64,000 nucleotides of DNA from Branchiostoma floridae (GCF_000003815.2 NC_049996.1:988169-1052168), one strand, 5' to 3'; numbered from the stretch's first letter, positions 1 to 11,106 are shown. Made by a program: numbers and translations. The notes: generated by a model from the letters alone, not told the origin.

Positions 1-1094
1 AATACTACGAAGAACTAATTGAAGCATTATATAGAAAAGCCTATATCTTTCTGATTAAAATGTTTCGTGTTCACATAATTTGTGCTGAACACTGGGAAAG
101 TTGCTAGGCAGAAATGCTATATTTGGTAACTCTAGACTTTATACATTAACCGAAATACTACATGTAGTACTTTGGGGTACAACAACTGCTAAATCATATT
201 TTCCGACATCGTTGAAAATACGTGTTAGTTTTTTAGACCAGACATTACAAGTTTTGTGATCAAAATATTTTTCTGTTCTTGTTTTATTTTAAGATATGAT
301 GGCTATAACAACAAGATGTCTTAAAAGTGTCTAAATCATGGGAACACCCGTGTACCCATGTTATTCTTCCGATCCACATTTGCTTGAGCATGCGGTTACC
401 GATGGTTACAACGTGCGACCAGGCTTTAATTTCCTTTTGTCTTTTGCAATTTGAGCCAATTTTTTGGGCCCCTTAGCGTTTTTTTTCAAACTGCAGGGGC
501 CGATTTTAAAATGGAATAATTCGAGAAAGGGTGGACGTATTGTCTTTATTGTTGGTGTGTTGATAGTTTGAGTGATTATTTATATGAGCAAGTTACAATC
601 CGTAGTTAATTTACATAATCAAGGAATGAAGTTGAGAAATCAAGAAGGTAATGTTTTTGGTAGCGTTCGTGGGATTGTGGGGAACACACCTTCATGCAGT
701 CGTTTGCTATCGGCGTAGGTACTCTTCAGTAATGCATGAATAAGACCATAAAGTTTTGAATAAAGGCATGATTTTTGGCAAAGGGATGTGTTCGTGGAAC
801 TCTAGTTTTGAACATCGCATGACAGTCGATATCCGACGCAAACTGGCCTATTACGGCCCAAACTCATGTTAGTTACCATTGAAAATCGATGACACCTCAA
901 GCTTAAAAATGACGCGGTCATCATGGGCAGGGATCTGGTCCTGTGAGGTCCAGTTTTTGACGGTCGCAGTCGCGTTGGCCAGGTGGTCGTATATATAAAA
1001 TAATTCGTGTCTTTGAATTCCCCTATTTCACCGTCTTCATAAGACTGAAGACGGTTAAGTCTGAAGTATGTGAGGAAAACAACTTAGCAGGTAC
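1..1094. other. non-coding stretch, no gene recognised
   Basis: No convincing exon, RNA gene or transposon end is seen here. A small perfect inverted repeat (ACCGTCTTC ... GAAGACGGT, about 1030-1056) lies just upstream of the candidate exon at 1095 and could form a stem in RNA or DNA. Its role is unknown. Confidence 0.4.
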
Positions 1095-1203
1095 ATGGAT
1101 CAAAAGCGAAACCTATTAATCGGTTGCAGTACTGCAGCATCATTCACATTGTTTGTTTGTTTTTCATTCTTAATTCAGATACCAAACAAACACATACATA
1201 CAG
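1095..1203 (+). CDS. candidate orphan first exon encoding a membrane anchor
   Basis: An ATG at 1095 opens 36 codons (MDQKRNLLIG...) that end at a good splice donor, CAG|GTAAAC, at 1204. The peptide has a short basic N-terminus followed by a hydrophobic segment (about residues 12-29), the layout of a type II signal anchor. That resembles the first exons of the two NXPE-like genes further right (16105 and 48499). However, this exon would end in phase 1 while theirs end in phase 0, and no matching second exon is found before the 491-bp gap at 2446. It could be the start of another secreted or Golgi protein, a relic of a third NXPE paralogue, or chance. Identity is not established. Confidence 0.3.
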
Positions 1204-1299
1204 GTAAACATGTACAATACAATAATCATGCGGCATTTAAAAGAGAATACAGAGGTTCCCATTTTCTGTTGTGTACATACAATTTGTTTTTACGAGTGG

Positions 1300-2140
1300 C
1301 TATAGTTTTTCCATTGTGTAAAAGTACTTAATGAAGGTGTTAAACTTATTGATAGACAGTATTGATTTCTCACGATTTCTATAGATGAAAATTTTTCCCA
1401 ACAATATAACAACATTAGACGTTAACGTGATAGGACTTTCACGCTCTAAATCCCCCAGTATTACATTCAATGCGTTATCAATATTCAAATAATGTCCTGT
1501 TACACTATTATACAAAGTATGAACATATTTCCAGAATAATGTTACAATATGACAATTCCAAAATTAGTGTTTAATGGTTTCTGCATCTTCACCACAGAAA
1601 GAGCATTTCGAATTATATTTAATATTCAAATGTGCAACATTCGGTTTGTAGCGAGGAACTTGTGTAATACTTTGATTTGGAATATCCTACTTGTCGAGTC
1701 GATTGTAGTTCTGTATGCCATTTGAAATATTTGTTTCAATGGAAGGGCGATGTTGAACTCGTCTTCCCAGTAGGAGAATTTTTGTTCTGGATTCATCCTT
1801 AAGATTTTTTTCCAAAACATGATCATAAATTTTCTTGTTGATTTTTACCACTTTCAGCCTATCATAATGTTTTAGAATTGGTTTACACACTTGTAGGTGA
1901 TTGAAATCTTTTTTGTTTTACTTGAACACGATGTACACAATGTAAAAACAACTTGAAACCAATTGTATGTTCAGAGCACAGATATTTCTTAACTAAATCA
2001 TTATATAATATGTTTTTTCCACTTATATCAAGCAAATCCTCTACAAATAAGATGTCCCAGTCAACAAAGTTTGCCCGTAGAAAAGGTTTTCCTTCAACTT
2101 TAAAGTCTAAATTTAAACATAGCATTTGTTGCTGTTGAGA
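1300..2140 (-). mobile_element. L1/Tx1-type LINE, 3' fragment of ORF2 (degenerate)
   Basis: Minus-strand frames carry the C-terminal part of an L1/Tx1-like ORF2. From high to low coordinate they read a stretch containing FVDWDILFVEDLLD, a stretch containing FWKKILRMNPEQKFSYWEDEF and LHKFLATNRM, and then a zinc-knuckle-like block CSFCGEDAETIKH followed by FWNC (about 1545-1625). The Cys-rich block followed by FW is typical of the region downstream of reverse transcriptase in this clade. Frame changes and an in-frame TAA immediately after IKH show the copy is dead. The RT and endonuclease domains are absent. The clade call rests on C-terminal pattern recognition only. Confidence 0.6.
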
Positions 2141-2445
2141 CTTGGGATCAGCAGATTAAATTGGAATGACAACCATGCCAACAGCGCAACTTTGAAAAAT
2201 ACACTCAAGTTGAGATTTTTTTCTTGTACAGTCTTAGTGATAGTTGTTTCATCAGAACCTAATTACATACATAGAGTAGACCTTTTACAAAAATTACATG
2301 TGTATTAGACAGTAGTTTGGAACGAAACCGATTTCTATTACAGTATACTTTGTAGACTCAAAGGGCTTTCAAACTAGCATTGAATGCATCATTCAATTAA
2401 ATGAGTTTCGTTCCCTACATGACATGGTTTGGAGTTCATTTCTAA

Positions 2446-2936
2446 NNNNNNNNNNNNNNNNNNNNNNNNNNNNNNNNNNNNNNNNNNNNNNNNNNNNNNN
2501 NNNNNNNNNNNNNNNNNNNNNNNNNNNNNNNNNNNNNNNNNNNNNNNNNNNNNNNNNNNNNNNNNNNNNNNNNNNNNNNNNNNNNNNNNNNNNNNNNNNN
2601 NNNNNNNNNNNNNNNNNNNNNNNNNNNNNNNNNNNNNNNNNNNNNNNNNNNNNNNNNNNNNNNNNNNNNNNNNNNNNNNNNNNNNNNNNNNNNNNNNNNN
2701 NNNNNNNNNNNNNNNNNNNNNNNNNNNNNNNNNNNNNNNNNNNNNNNNNNNNNNNNNNNNNNNNNNNNNNNNNNNNNNNNNNNNNNNNNNNNNNNNNNNN
2801 NNNNNNNNNNNNNNNNNNNNNNNNNNNNNNNNNNNNNNNNNNNNNNNNNNNNNNNNNNNNNNNNNNNNNNNNNNNNNNNNNNNNNNNNNNNNNNNNNNNN
2901 NNNNNNNNNNNNNNNNNNNNNNNNNNNNNNNNNNNN
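2446..2936. other. assembly gap (N run, 491 bp)
   Basis: A run of N. Apparent open frames across it are artefacts. It could hide an exon downstream of the candidate exon at 1095. The flank 2141-2445 shows nothing recognisable. Confidence 0.99.
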
Positions 2937-3092
2937 TTGTTCAGTTTTCTCTTGGCTGACAGTAGGGAGACAATTTAGCACGTGAGTCGCCAAATCGCAT
3001 GAGACCAATGTCTGTTGTGAACATTGCGGTGAACTAAAAAGGTATTTATGGTCTATTCTACGGCCACTTCGTTTAGTAGAAGATGCACACGG

Positions 3093-3291
3093 TATCTCTA
3101 TGCTTCTCTCCAAGCAGAACTTAGGCTCCGACGGTTTTTACTGCCTTTTTGGTCGTTTTTATCAGGCTTTCTATTTTGTCATGTTTCTTGAAGTCAGCCA
3201 ATGCAAGATACAATACAAAATAGGAAACCCAATAAAAACGACTAAAAAAAAACAGCCGGAGCCTAACCTCTGCTTGGAGAGTATCTCTATG
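3093..3291. mobile_element. MITE with ~50-bp inverted repeats and 9-10 bp target duplication
   Basis: The left arm starts CTCTCCAAGCAGAACTTAGG at 3106 and the right arm ends CCTAACCTCTGCTTGGAGAG at 3281. They are imperfect inverted repeats of about 50 bp that meet around AT-rich DNA. TATCTCTATG occurs on both sides (3093-3102 and 3282-3291), a 9-10 bp target-site duplication, although three extra bases (CTT) separate the left copy from the arm. A duplication of this length fits Mutator-like elements. There is no coding capacity. The terminal motif CTCCAAGCAGA is shared with the smaller element at 21775. Confidence 0.75.
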
Positions 3292-3480
3292 GGAGCTATT
3301 CCTACTGAACGTGCATTTGCATATCTCCCCAAACTCAAAGATATGAATCGTACCCCGATTCTTTTGAACACCTGTAATGCCTCTGTGGATTATATGGACA
3401 CGTAGCTCGCATGGCATACCTAGATAGATTTTGCGCCGTCTGGTTTTAGTTGAATGCGATTAGCTTGTAAATGAGTTCAG

Positions 3481-3852
3481 GAGGGGGATGAAGCGACTAG
3501 TAAGTGGGTTCGACTGTATAGTTCGTGAGCTCGTCGCTATGTTTACGGTGCTGAGAGTGTTGCCCGCCCGCCCAGTTGATAAGCGCAGACCGCCGGGAAT
3601 TTTGACTGGATCGCTTCCAAATACATCGCTCACGGCGAAAACTAGAACGGCTGGCTGAAAAGACAAGGTGTCAGTGACTATGCTGAGCCTGTAAGAGAAG
3701 AGGGAGCAGCTATTATTTTTATGAGTAGGGAAGGGGGATGTAGCGACTAATCATCGGATTCGATTGTATAGTTCGTGAGCTCGCCGCTATGTTTACGGTA
3801 CTGAGAGTGTGCCCGCCCGCCTAGTTAATAAGCGCAGACCGCCGGGAATTTT
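3481..3852. repeat. direct repeat, two ~122-bp units 250 bp apart
   Basis: Units 3481-3604 and 3731-3852 are nearly identical. Each runs from GGGGGATG(A/T)AGCGACTA through ATAGTTCGTGAGCTCG and CTATGTTTACGGT to CGCAGACCGCCGGGAATTTT. The sequence between them (3605-3730) is not obviously repeated, so this is a local duplication or two copies of a short GC-rich repeat. No function is assigned. Confidence 0.75.
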
Positions 3853-4059
3853 ACTTTCTTTTGCCTATTTTGGCAACCGTCTGTTCAGGAGCTGGACCGT
3901 GCGCTCCGGAGCTACGCAGTGAGCTGGAACGCACGGCCCGAAGCTGGAATAGAGCGCTCAGGAGCTGCGAGGGCGTAGATTGCATAAAGTAAAGCCTAGC
4001 TTACAAATAGCCGAATCTAGCTCCCTTCTCCTCCCGACTATGGTTAGGAGTGATTCGGG

Positions 4060-4330
4060 AGTCGGCTGGCGTTCGGCTCAGTCGGCTGGCGTTCGGCTCA
4101 GTCGGCTGGCGTTCGGCTCAGTCAGCTGGCGTTCAGCTCGGTTGGCTGGCGTTCGGCTCAGTCGGCTGGCGTTCAGCTCGGTTGGCTGGTGTTCGGCTGC
4201 GCCATCCGAATGTTTGAAATGTTTAAACATTCGGCTCTGAACGGCAGGTCTGGAACGCCGGGTTGGCTGGTGGTTGGCTGGTGTTCGGCAAGGTCGGCTA
4301 GTATTCGGCTGGTGTTCGGGCGTTAGTCAG
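4060..4330. repeat. minisatellite, ~20-bp unit GTCGGCTGGCGTTCGGCTCA
   Basis: About seven head-to-tail copies of a 20-bp unit (GTCGGCTGGCGTTCGGCTCA, with variants GTTGGCTGG and GTTCAGCTCG) occupy about 4060-4200. A further block of decayed units follows to about 4330 after a short interruption. The array is GC-rich in AT-rich surroundings. An open frame through it encodes only repeated Ser/Ala/Gly/Arg residues and is not considered a gene. Confidence 0.8.
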
Positions 4331-4967
4331 CGGTCAAACAGACATCTTAACCACGCCATACACTACTGACTTACTCCGAGCTTGTTTCCAACCTACCAAC
4401 GATTCACCCCAAGACCGTAGAAAAATCTCTGATATCTCATTCCCAAGCAAAATTATTATTACAAGGACGAAGGCGAATCACCCCCGAACTTCACACTACC
4501 GACACCCAGCCAAAAGCAAAAAAGAACCATAAATGCCGCAATGGAGCTATCTGTGATCCAAATTTGATGTCCTCGTAATGTATACAAAATTGAAAGAAAG
4601 GATGATTTTGGTTAAAAACGAAAATAACCACTTTTTTTTCTAAATCGCCGATTATGTCCAGTTCAAGTCGTAAGAGGATTAGCGATCGGTTGGTAATCAG
4701 TCAGGAATGATTCGTCAGTCTGAGACTAGAGTTCGGGATGGTTGGGAATAGGTTAGATAGCATTTAGGACACAGTCGGGAGTAAGTCACTTACCTGTCGG
4801 GAGATTGTTAGGACATGTTTGGACATGTTCGGCGCTAAAATAGGCGTGGCCTTAACTGGTCAGACTGCTACCGAACTACTGCCGACCTGAGTCGGCTAAG
4901 GGTCTGCTGGTGTTCCGCTATGTCGTGGTAAGCTAGGCTTAAGATGAACTCTTGGTCTCTATTGACG
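4331..4967. other. non-coding stretch, no gene recognised
   Basis: No exon or element boundary is supported here. Scattered variants of the GTCGG/GTTGG minisatellite words continue in places (for example near 4680-4910), suggesting an older, decayed part of the same array. Confidence 0.4.
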
Positions 4968-4971
4968 TTAA

Positions 4972-5918
4972 CCCTCATCCGACCGTATGGGGTCATTTTT
5001 GACCCCATGCGTATATTTTTATCTGCTATATGAACATTTTTCATGGGAGAAAAAAATCTATCCATGAATTTGTTTGTATACATGTCTTACAACATCTACC
5101 AATTTTTCACCGAGTTTTGTCCATTATTGTATAAGCTATACTTGAAAGTGTGTGTCTGGTTTGGTGGGGTCAAAAATTACCCCAGCCAATTATGAATCAT
5201 TAATTACGTAAATATCAAGAAATTTCAATAAAATAACAGACATTTCTCATCATTGCTATTATAGCAACAAGTTATAGTTGCTTAGATGAGCAAAACATGG
5301 AATATTATGAAATAAATATAGTATTTTAGTGTAAAACACAGTTTTTCGACATTCTGCATAAATTATGGTAATAAGCACTAATAACATATGTTTATGAAAA
5401 TAAAAGTGTTTCTATTTAATTAGGAAACATGATAGGGACAGAATGTGAAGAAGGAACCTACATGAAAGATTTTTTTGCAGAGAAAATAGACAAGAGTAAC
5501 TGTCTGTATGTAATTAGGTGGTAGACTATGGTGCATAATTAAGCAATAAATTCGTTACTTTTCACAAACATTCTATCTTTTCTTTTCAAATAACATGCTT
5601 TTGCTATCAGTATTATTGTAGCATCAACATTATTGTTAAGAATTTGATAAGACTCAAATACTGTTAAGGTATGTGGAGTATTGTAGATTTTTAGAGCAAA
5701 ATGTGGGTTCTTCTGATTTTCTGCATAAGTTATGATAATGAGTAATAATTACTGACACCAAAACTTGTCAAAATATTTTCCATAGATTGGTGAAACAGTA
5801 GATGTATAGAAATGACAAAATAAGCCAGCAGAAATATGTCTATAAGCAAAACAAAATGGGGTCAAAAATGACCCCATACGGTCAGATTCGTCGTAAAAAT
5901 GTATCGGTCGGATGAGGG
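4972..5918. mobile_element. TTAA-flanked MITE, family 2 (CCCTCATCCGACCG ends)
   Basis: The element begins CCCTCATCCGACCGTATGGGG and ends with the inverted counterpart CGGTCGGATGAGGG. It is flanked by a perfect TTAA on each side (4968-4971 and 5919-5922). A TTAA duplication with CCCT termini is characteristic of piggyBac-type transposition. Near each end lies a short hairpin, GGGGTCATTTTTGACCCC on the left and GGGGTCAAAAATGACCCC on the right. The 947-bp AT-rich interior has no transposase frame, so it is non-autonomous. It shares its layout but not its detailed sequence with the elements at 27402, 39476 and 52343. Confidence 0.85.
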
Positions 5919-6126
5919 TTAAAATGTGACGCTGTCTACGTACTTTGATAGTTGACTTAGCAACAGCTGTTAAAATAAACCTTATCGTGAGTGCTATAAA
6001 TGGTTTCGGCAAATATATGGACCCCCACGCTTTGTTATTTTTATATTTTTTCTATTTGCCGATAACATCTTTTTAATGTGGTTTATCTAATGCAAAAATG
6101 CCCAATGTTATGCTTTATTTTTATAT

Positions 6127-6860
6127 TTCAGCCATACCATAGGTATGATGAAATATATTGTATTCGTAATGTTTTTTTCTTTCTATTGTCAAATTTTCAA
6201 AACACGTTTAACTTACCTCCTTCGTTCCTGGACTGAATGACCGGAAATTTGGCACAAGGGTAGAATGGGCTAATCCTCTTAGACGTTTTTTTTTCATATC
6301 TGCCTTTAAAATTATTTTATTAAGGTCTTTGGCAATTTTTATGTATATTTTGGCTCTCTGTACCCTGGTATTACAGCCGAATGGCCTAAAATTTGGTACA
6401 GAGATGCTTTGATCATATACCCACATAGATTCGGTAACAGTTTTGGCATATGGTACAAAAAATGTTTAATTTTGTGATTTTTTGTGATTTTTTTAAAACA
6501 AAAAGGGACATTTTTTGCTCCTGTACCCTCGTTTTACAACCAAATGACCTAAACTTTCGTATAGGAGTGCCCTCCAAATGTGCGCACATGGATTCAACAA
6601 CAATTTGGGCATACAGTACAACAAAACGCTTAATTTTGTGATTTTTTGGCCATTTTTTGACAAAAATAGGACATTCGTTTCGCAACCAAATGACCTTCAA
6701 TTTGGGAAAGGGGTGCTTTAGATGTTTTTTTCAAAGGACCCATGTATATTTTTGGCATAAACCACTTCCAAATGATATATTTTTGGATTTTGTTGGTCAT
6801 GTCTATAAAAACTTATTTGGCAACCATTCGTGTAGGCTGATTCAATATTCTGAGTAGGTT
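6127..6860 (-). repeat. composite interspersed repeat, copy 1 (reverse orientation)
   Basis: One of four copies of a long interspersed repeat (others at 13352, 50156 and 53291). Recognisable words in reverse complement are a terminal palindrome (CCATACC-tat-GGTATGG type) next to a TTCACCATAC/ATATTGTATTCGTAATG edge, then a polypurine AAGAAGAAGA stretch, then blocks around CCAAATTTCAGGTCATTCGGCTGTAATACCAGGG repeated two or three times with divergence. No coding frame is credible. It is probably a non-autonomous element of unknown class. Confidence 0.65.
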
Positions 6861-6883
6861 ACGGCAGCCAATCAGTGAGCCTG

Positions 6884-7450
6884 TTGTTGGAAGAGTCCAT
6901 GTCTGCACGGAGTGTTTTTTTTTTTAAATTCATCTTTGGACTAGTGATTATGTTAAGTCTTTCAGTGGGAGTATTTTTGAACTGGTCTATTTTGCAAGTT
7001 TACATGGGATATGCTGGAATAGTCCATTCTTGCACGGAGGGGGGCATTTATACAAAAAAGAATAATTTTTTGGCTTCCCTGATTGTGTCAAAGTCCTAGT
7101 TTAGCGGATGTATTTTTGCTCTGGTCCACTGCGTCCACTTCCTATGATACCCGTATCATAGGAAGAGTCCATTCATTGACGGATGGGGATTTTTTCAAAT
7201 TCAGTTTTGGATGGGTGATGATTCAAAATTCCATTTTTAGCAGAAGTGTTTTTAGACTGGTCTATTTTACATTTTCATGCACGGGGGACCTCTTTTGCTT
7301 AGTTTAATTTTGGACTGGGTTTCTTATTCAAAGGCCATGTTTTCAGCGGGAGTATTTCTGGACCGGTCTATTGTGCAAATTCCACTGGGATGCTCTGAAA
7401 GAGTCCATCCTTGCACAGGGTAATTTTTTAAGATTCCTTTTTGGGCTACA
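6884..7450. repeat. degenerate tandem repeat, units of roughly 130-190 bp
   Basis: Recurrent words GAAGAGTCCAT.CTTGCACGG.GG, TTTTTGGACTGG(T/G) and TTTTTGAACTGGTCTATTTTGCAA recur at least four times with substitutions and indels. The same words occur in reverse complement at about 53300-53460 and 13375-13410, always next to a copy of the composite repeat, so they are probably a part of it. Confidence 0.6.
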
Positions 7451-7755
7451 CTATGCTTAGTAAACTAAGGTGATTTTTAAGCAGACGTGTTCCGTTTTCA
7501 TACATGGTGTTTTTGGAAATGTCTATTGTTGAATGGGGAGGGAGATGGCTAAAATATGCTGTATTTGCATGCTCTCAAGCAAATGTCGGCCTTTCTAGTT
7601 TACTTAAAGATTTTATTTGGTCCTCTTAATTTTTAGAATTGGAGAAATTGAAAGATCGGATCTCAATTGGTCTTGTAGTTAGAAGAATATCCTCTCACTC
7701 CATATGCAGTTATTTTGCTTCAGGATAATTCCAGTGGTAGAGATGATCGCTAGAC

Positions 7756-7942
7756 TAAGGTGTCTTAAGATACATCTTTTTCAACATATAACGCTGAAAT
7801 CCCATGAAAACGGAATGGAAACGTTCGAATTAATGGAAGAAAACACCAAGTAGTGAGGAAATCCGAATGAAAATAGAATGGCTATACTTTTACCCTACCC
7901 CCCCCCCCCCCAGCCAACAGACACACACAAGCCTGGATAGGG
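7756..7942. mobile_element. right-end fragment of TTAA-MITE family A
   Basis: The stretch TGTCTTAAGATACAT...ACGCTGAAATCCCATGAAAA through to a poly-C tract (about 7902-7913) and the end GCCTGGATAGGG|TTAA (TTAA at 7943-7946) matches the right half of the diverged family-A element at 17945-18444. The left end is missing. It is a decayed, non-coding fragment. Confidence 0.6.
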
Positions 7943-8008
7943 TTAACTATAGTATAGGTTACATGTCAATTTTATTTACTGTTGTTCTCCGTATTTTGCG
8001 GCTACTAG

Positions 8009-8155
8009 AAATGACGGAACATATTCGACATCACCCGGAAGATGTTCAACATGGAGGGGATGACACTGGAAGTTACGCTGATGTCCGTGATATCCGGGGT
8101 TGTTTGAATGTAAACCCTATGTACGGACAAAGGGATAATCCACAGGCTTCGAACG
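8009..8155 (+). CDS. candidate internal exon, cytoplasmic-tail-like, with NPMY motif
   Basis: The segment lies between a plausible acceptor (GGCTACTAG|AA at 8009) and a donor (AACG|GTAGGG at 8156) and is open in one frame. The peptide starts MTEHIRHHPEDVQHGG and continues through DDTGSYADVRDIRG to NVNPMYGQRDNPQASN. It is hydrophilic and contains NPMY, which fits the NPxY signal used by PTB-domain and endocytic adaptors, as in cytoplasmic tails of membrane receptors. A second copy of the exon and its acceptor lies near 9617. Conservation between the copies of the DDTGSYAxVRxIRG reading frame argues for real coding origin. The gene itself is not recognised. Confidence 0.45.
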
Positions 8156-8803
8156 GTAGGGTGATTTTCACTTTGAAGTGTTTGTTTGTTTGTTTATTTC
8201 GATCTCCATTAGACTTTGCAATCACAATATCTTTCTTCCTGAAGTCCATCTTAGATTACAAATCAATCAAATATCATAAGCCAACGTAAGTGCACAAGTA
8301 TAACATAAGATGGACTGAAAGTACTTAACTAAATGTAAAATTGAACTTAACTTAAAATAATGAGGTGTTAAAGGTCATCAGTAACAAAAGCTTTAACAAA
8401 AATAAAAAATAAAACAGCACCCGTTGTATTTAAACAATAAATAACACAACCAAGTGATTGTAATTGACAAAAGAAAGTAATAGTATAAATAAAATGAATT
8501 AATGACAACGGTGGACTGATAGTTTTCGACAAACATGAGTCAACCAATACAGTTGATTAGGGGCTACATTAGAACTAGATTCAAATTTGACTACCACCAG
8601 TCCTGTAGGGGTTTGTTTGTGTAAATCTTAGCCCGAATCCAATTCACAATGTCTGTTTTAAAAATGGAAGGTGAGGTTGCTTTTATTTATAGTGGGAATG
8701 TGTTATAGGTTATAGCTCTAGGTTCCTCAGCTACTTATATTGTGTCAAACATAAAAGTGTATCAGTGTCGAGTCTTTCTTTAACTGTTGGCCATTGTAGC
8801 TTA

Positions 8804-9416
8804 CTATGCATATAATTCAGGGTTTTCATTATAGCGTGCATTTAGAACAAGTCTGGCTGACGTAGTTTGCAAAATCTGTAGCTTGTTCAAGGATGTATGT
8901 GGGCTAGCAGATAACAAGCAAGTACAATGATTCAGATGAGATAACACTAGTGCCTGCGCAAATGCCTTAAGAGGTCCATCAAAAACCAGATCTCTCGACC
9001 TCTTAATCATTGCTAGTAGCAGTAGTATAGTGCAGCAGTCATCTTATTCAGCACTTTGTCTGCTTGCTGTGCCCATGTTAAGTAATGGTCTATCATTAAA
9101 CCAAGTATTGTTGCTTGAGTTACCTATCATTTTAAGTCTGTAAAATTTTTATTTATATGTCTGTCTATGTTGTTCTTTAATTTGTGGCGACTTCACTCAC
9201 AATCGACTTAGTTTTCTTCACATCTAATACTAGTTTATTTACTTGCACGCAGTACCAAATATGGTAAAGTTCGGCCTGAAGTGTGTTTTGGATTGTTAAA
9301 ACATCTGGGCCAGAAGCAGAAGGTGTAGAGTCATCAGCATACATCTCAATATTACAGTGTGTAATAGCAGTGGGTAGGTCATTCGTGTAAATGCAAAAAA
9401 GTAACTTGTAAGTCAT
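8804..9416 (-). mobile_element. LINE reverse-transcriptase fragment (minus strand)
   Basis: Two minus-strand frames encode parts of a non-LTR reverse transcriptase. One (9177-9416) contains FCIYTNDLPTAI followed by EMYADDSTP, where YADD is the catalytic motif of RT. The other (8804-9010) contains LVLSHLNHCTCLL and LQTTSARLVLNAR, the post-RT thumb region of CR1/Jockey-type elements. The two are in different frames and separated by about 165 bp, so the copy is degenerate. It lies between the two duplicated exons at 8009 and 9617, probably in former intron DNA. Confidence 0.7.
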
Positions 9417-9616
9417 CAGTTCACTCTTGTTTGTGTTCTATGGTTTTCACGAGTGAAAACTACTTTGAAGTGTGATTCACTTTTCCGTGTTTTTAATTTG
9501 GTTTAGATTCATGTTCCTGTCCTTTTGCCACCTTTCACGGTGTGTTTGTATGATCTTTGAGAAGACAATGATCTTGGCTACTGTTGTTCCCCATGTATGT
9601 TTTTGCGGCAACTAGA

Positions 9617-9719
9617 AAATAACAAACCTATTGGGAAACTTCAAGATCACCCAAAAGATATTCCTCAACATGGAGCGGATGACACCGGAAGTTACGCCGT
9701 TGTCCGTAATATCCGGGGT
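9617..9719 (+). pseudogene. truncated duplicate of the exon at 8009
   Basis: After GCGGCAACTAG an open stretch encodes NNKPIGKLQDHPKDIP followed by QHGADDTGSYAVVRNIRGR. The second part aligns with QHGGDDTGSYADVRDIRGC of the exon at 8009. The preceding intron words (GTTGTTC.CC...TTTTGCGGC.ACTAG) are also shared, so the duplication included intron sequence. The copy breaks off at an ambiguous base (9722) and an in-frame TGA and then runs into a repeat edge (TGATGAAATATAATGTGTTCGTAATG), so it lacks the NPMY-containing half. Confidence 0.5.
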
Positions 9720-9773
9720 CGNTGATGTAGCATGATGAAATATAATGTGTTCGTAATGTAACATCTATTATCA

Positions 9774-10638
9774 TAATACCGGCCGTTTACGCCAATTTCT
9801 CTAGCCATACTGATTTGACAAATTGTCAACGCATCATTTTCTCCAGTTAAATGTTGCTGTTATAGCTTACCCTTGCCACTTCTTCTGTGTAACTTTTCTG
9901 CCACTCTTGTCCTACTTAAAGCGTAATATCGTAATTGTAACACGCCGCGGACTTACACGGCGAACGGGCGCGTGGTTGGGAGGGGGTACAAAATACCGGC
10001 CGGAAGAAACACGGCACAAATAACTGTCGCTACATGTATGTACCTTTATGCATCCTCCATGTTTCTTCCTTTTCTGTTAGTAAATGAATAAAACATAAAC
10101 CTGCATGAGCATACAAAATGTCATGAGAAAACGGACGTATACTGTCAAGAATTTTCATTTAACTTTTCTCCGTCACAACCGCTGTGACGTAACACTTTAC
10201 TGCTAGCGTAGATATAAAAATGGCGGGAAAATGGCTGCGTACGTTCAATTTTGCCCATTCAGTCGTAGATCCGGGCTATTATGCAACGGTTCTTCACGCT
10301 TAAACATGAGTTGTAGGTCACCAACAAAAATTCAAGATTGCTGTTGAATCATGTTCGTCTTGTGCAGTGAGCATGTGTAATTATGATCTACAAATCTGGC
10401 AATGAATGTGACAGTGTGTTCATCCCACGACGAGCTGCCTACCCCGAAAAAGATACTGAAAACTTTTGGCCTTGTTGTCTTCGAATGCATTGTTATCGAT
10501 GCTTTGTAAATAATGTATTGGACACCTAGATGTTTGAAGTGTGCATACCTCAGAAAAAACTATTGTTGCATGTGTAGATCTCTTTAAATTCCATTATTTT
10601 TTATCGGCCGGTATAAGTCTTACGGCCGGTATTATGCC
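9774..10638. mobile_element. putative inverted-repeat element with AATACCGGCCG ends
   Basis: ATAATACCGGCCGT near 9774 and its inverted counterpart ACGGCCGGTATTAT near 10625-10638 bound about 865 bp. Additional inverted copies of ACCGGCCG lie inside at about 9990 and 10602. The motif is CpG-rich and conspicuous in AT-rich DNA. No target duplication could be identified and no transposase frame is present, so the element call is tentative. Confidence 0.4.
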
Positions 10639-11106
10639 AACGCATGTTATCTTCTTTCTCCTGTCAAATTTTCAAAGTGATGTGTCACCCTGTGCCCGGT
10701 TTAAAATTGTAGTTTGCGAGGATTTGAAGTTCAGACAGGGTCATTTGAGCGGTAGCGGACGGTACGCGTGCATTGAACGTTAGAATACAAGTCTTTGTCA
10801 TTGAATTTACTAACACTCCGCATGGCAATTGAATATGAATCATTTCGGCAGATTTGACTTTGGTATGGTTAGTTGAGACAATCGAGAAAATGTTATTTGG
10901 CGGAAAACGTGGGGAAATTGGCCAGTTTGCATTTAGTTTTCATACGTAAGTTTGACAGTGGCGAGAATAACTTACTGTTAAAATGTTGCATTTTTGCGCA
11001 GGGTGACTTGGAACAGTCCAATGTTGCGTGGGAATGGGTATGGCTGAAATATGCTCAAGACCTAATATGTAGACGTATGCTGACGGACTCCAATTTGCAA
11101 CACCTG

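Noticed and set aside
2424-3113. Long open frames across 2424-3113
   Set aside because: They consist almost entirely of N from the assembly gap.
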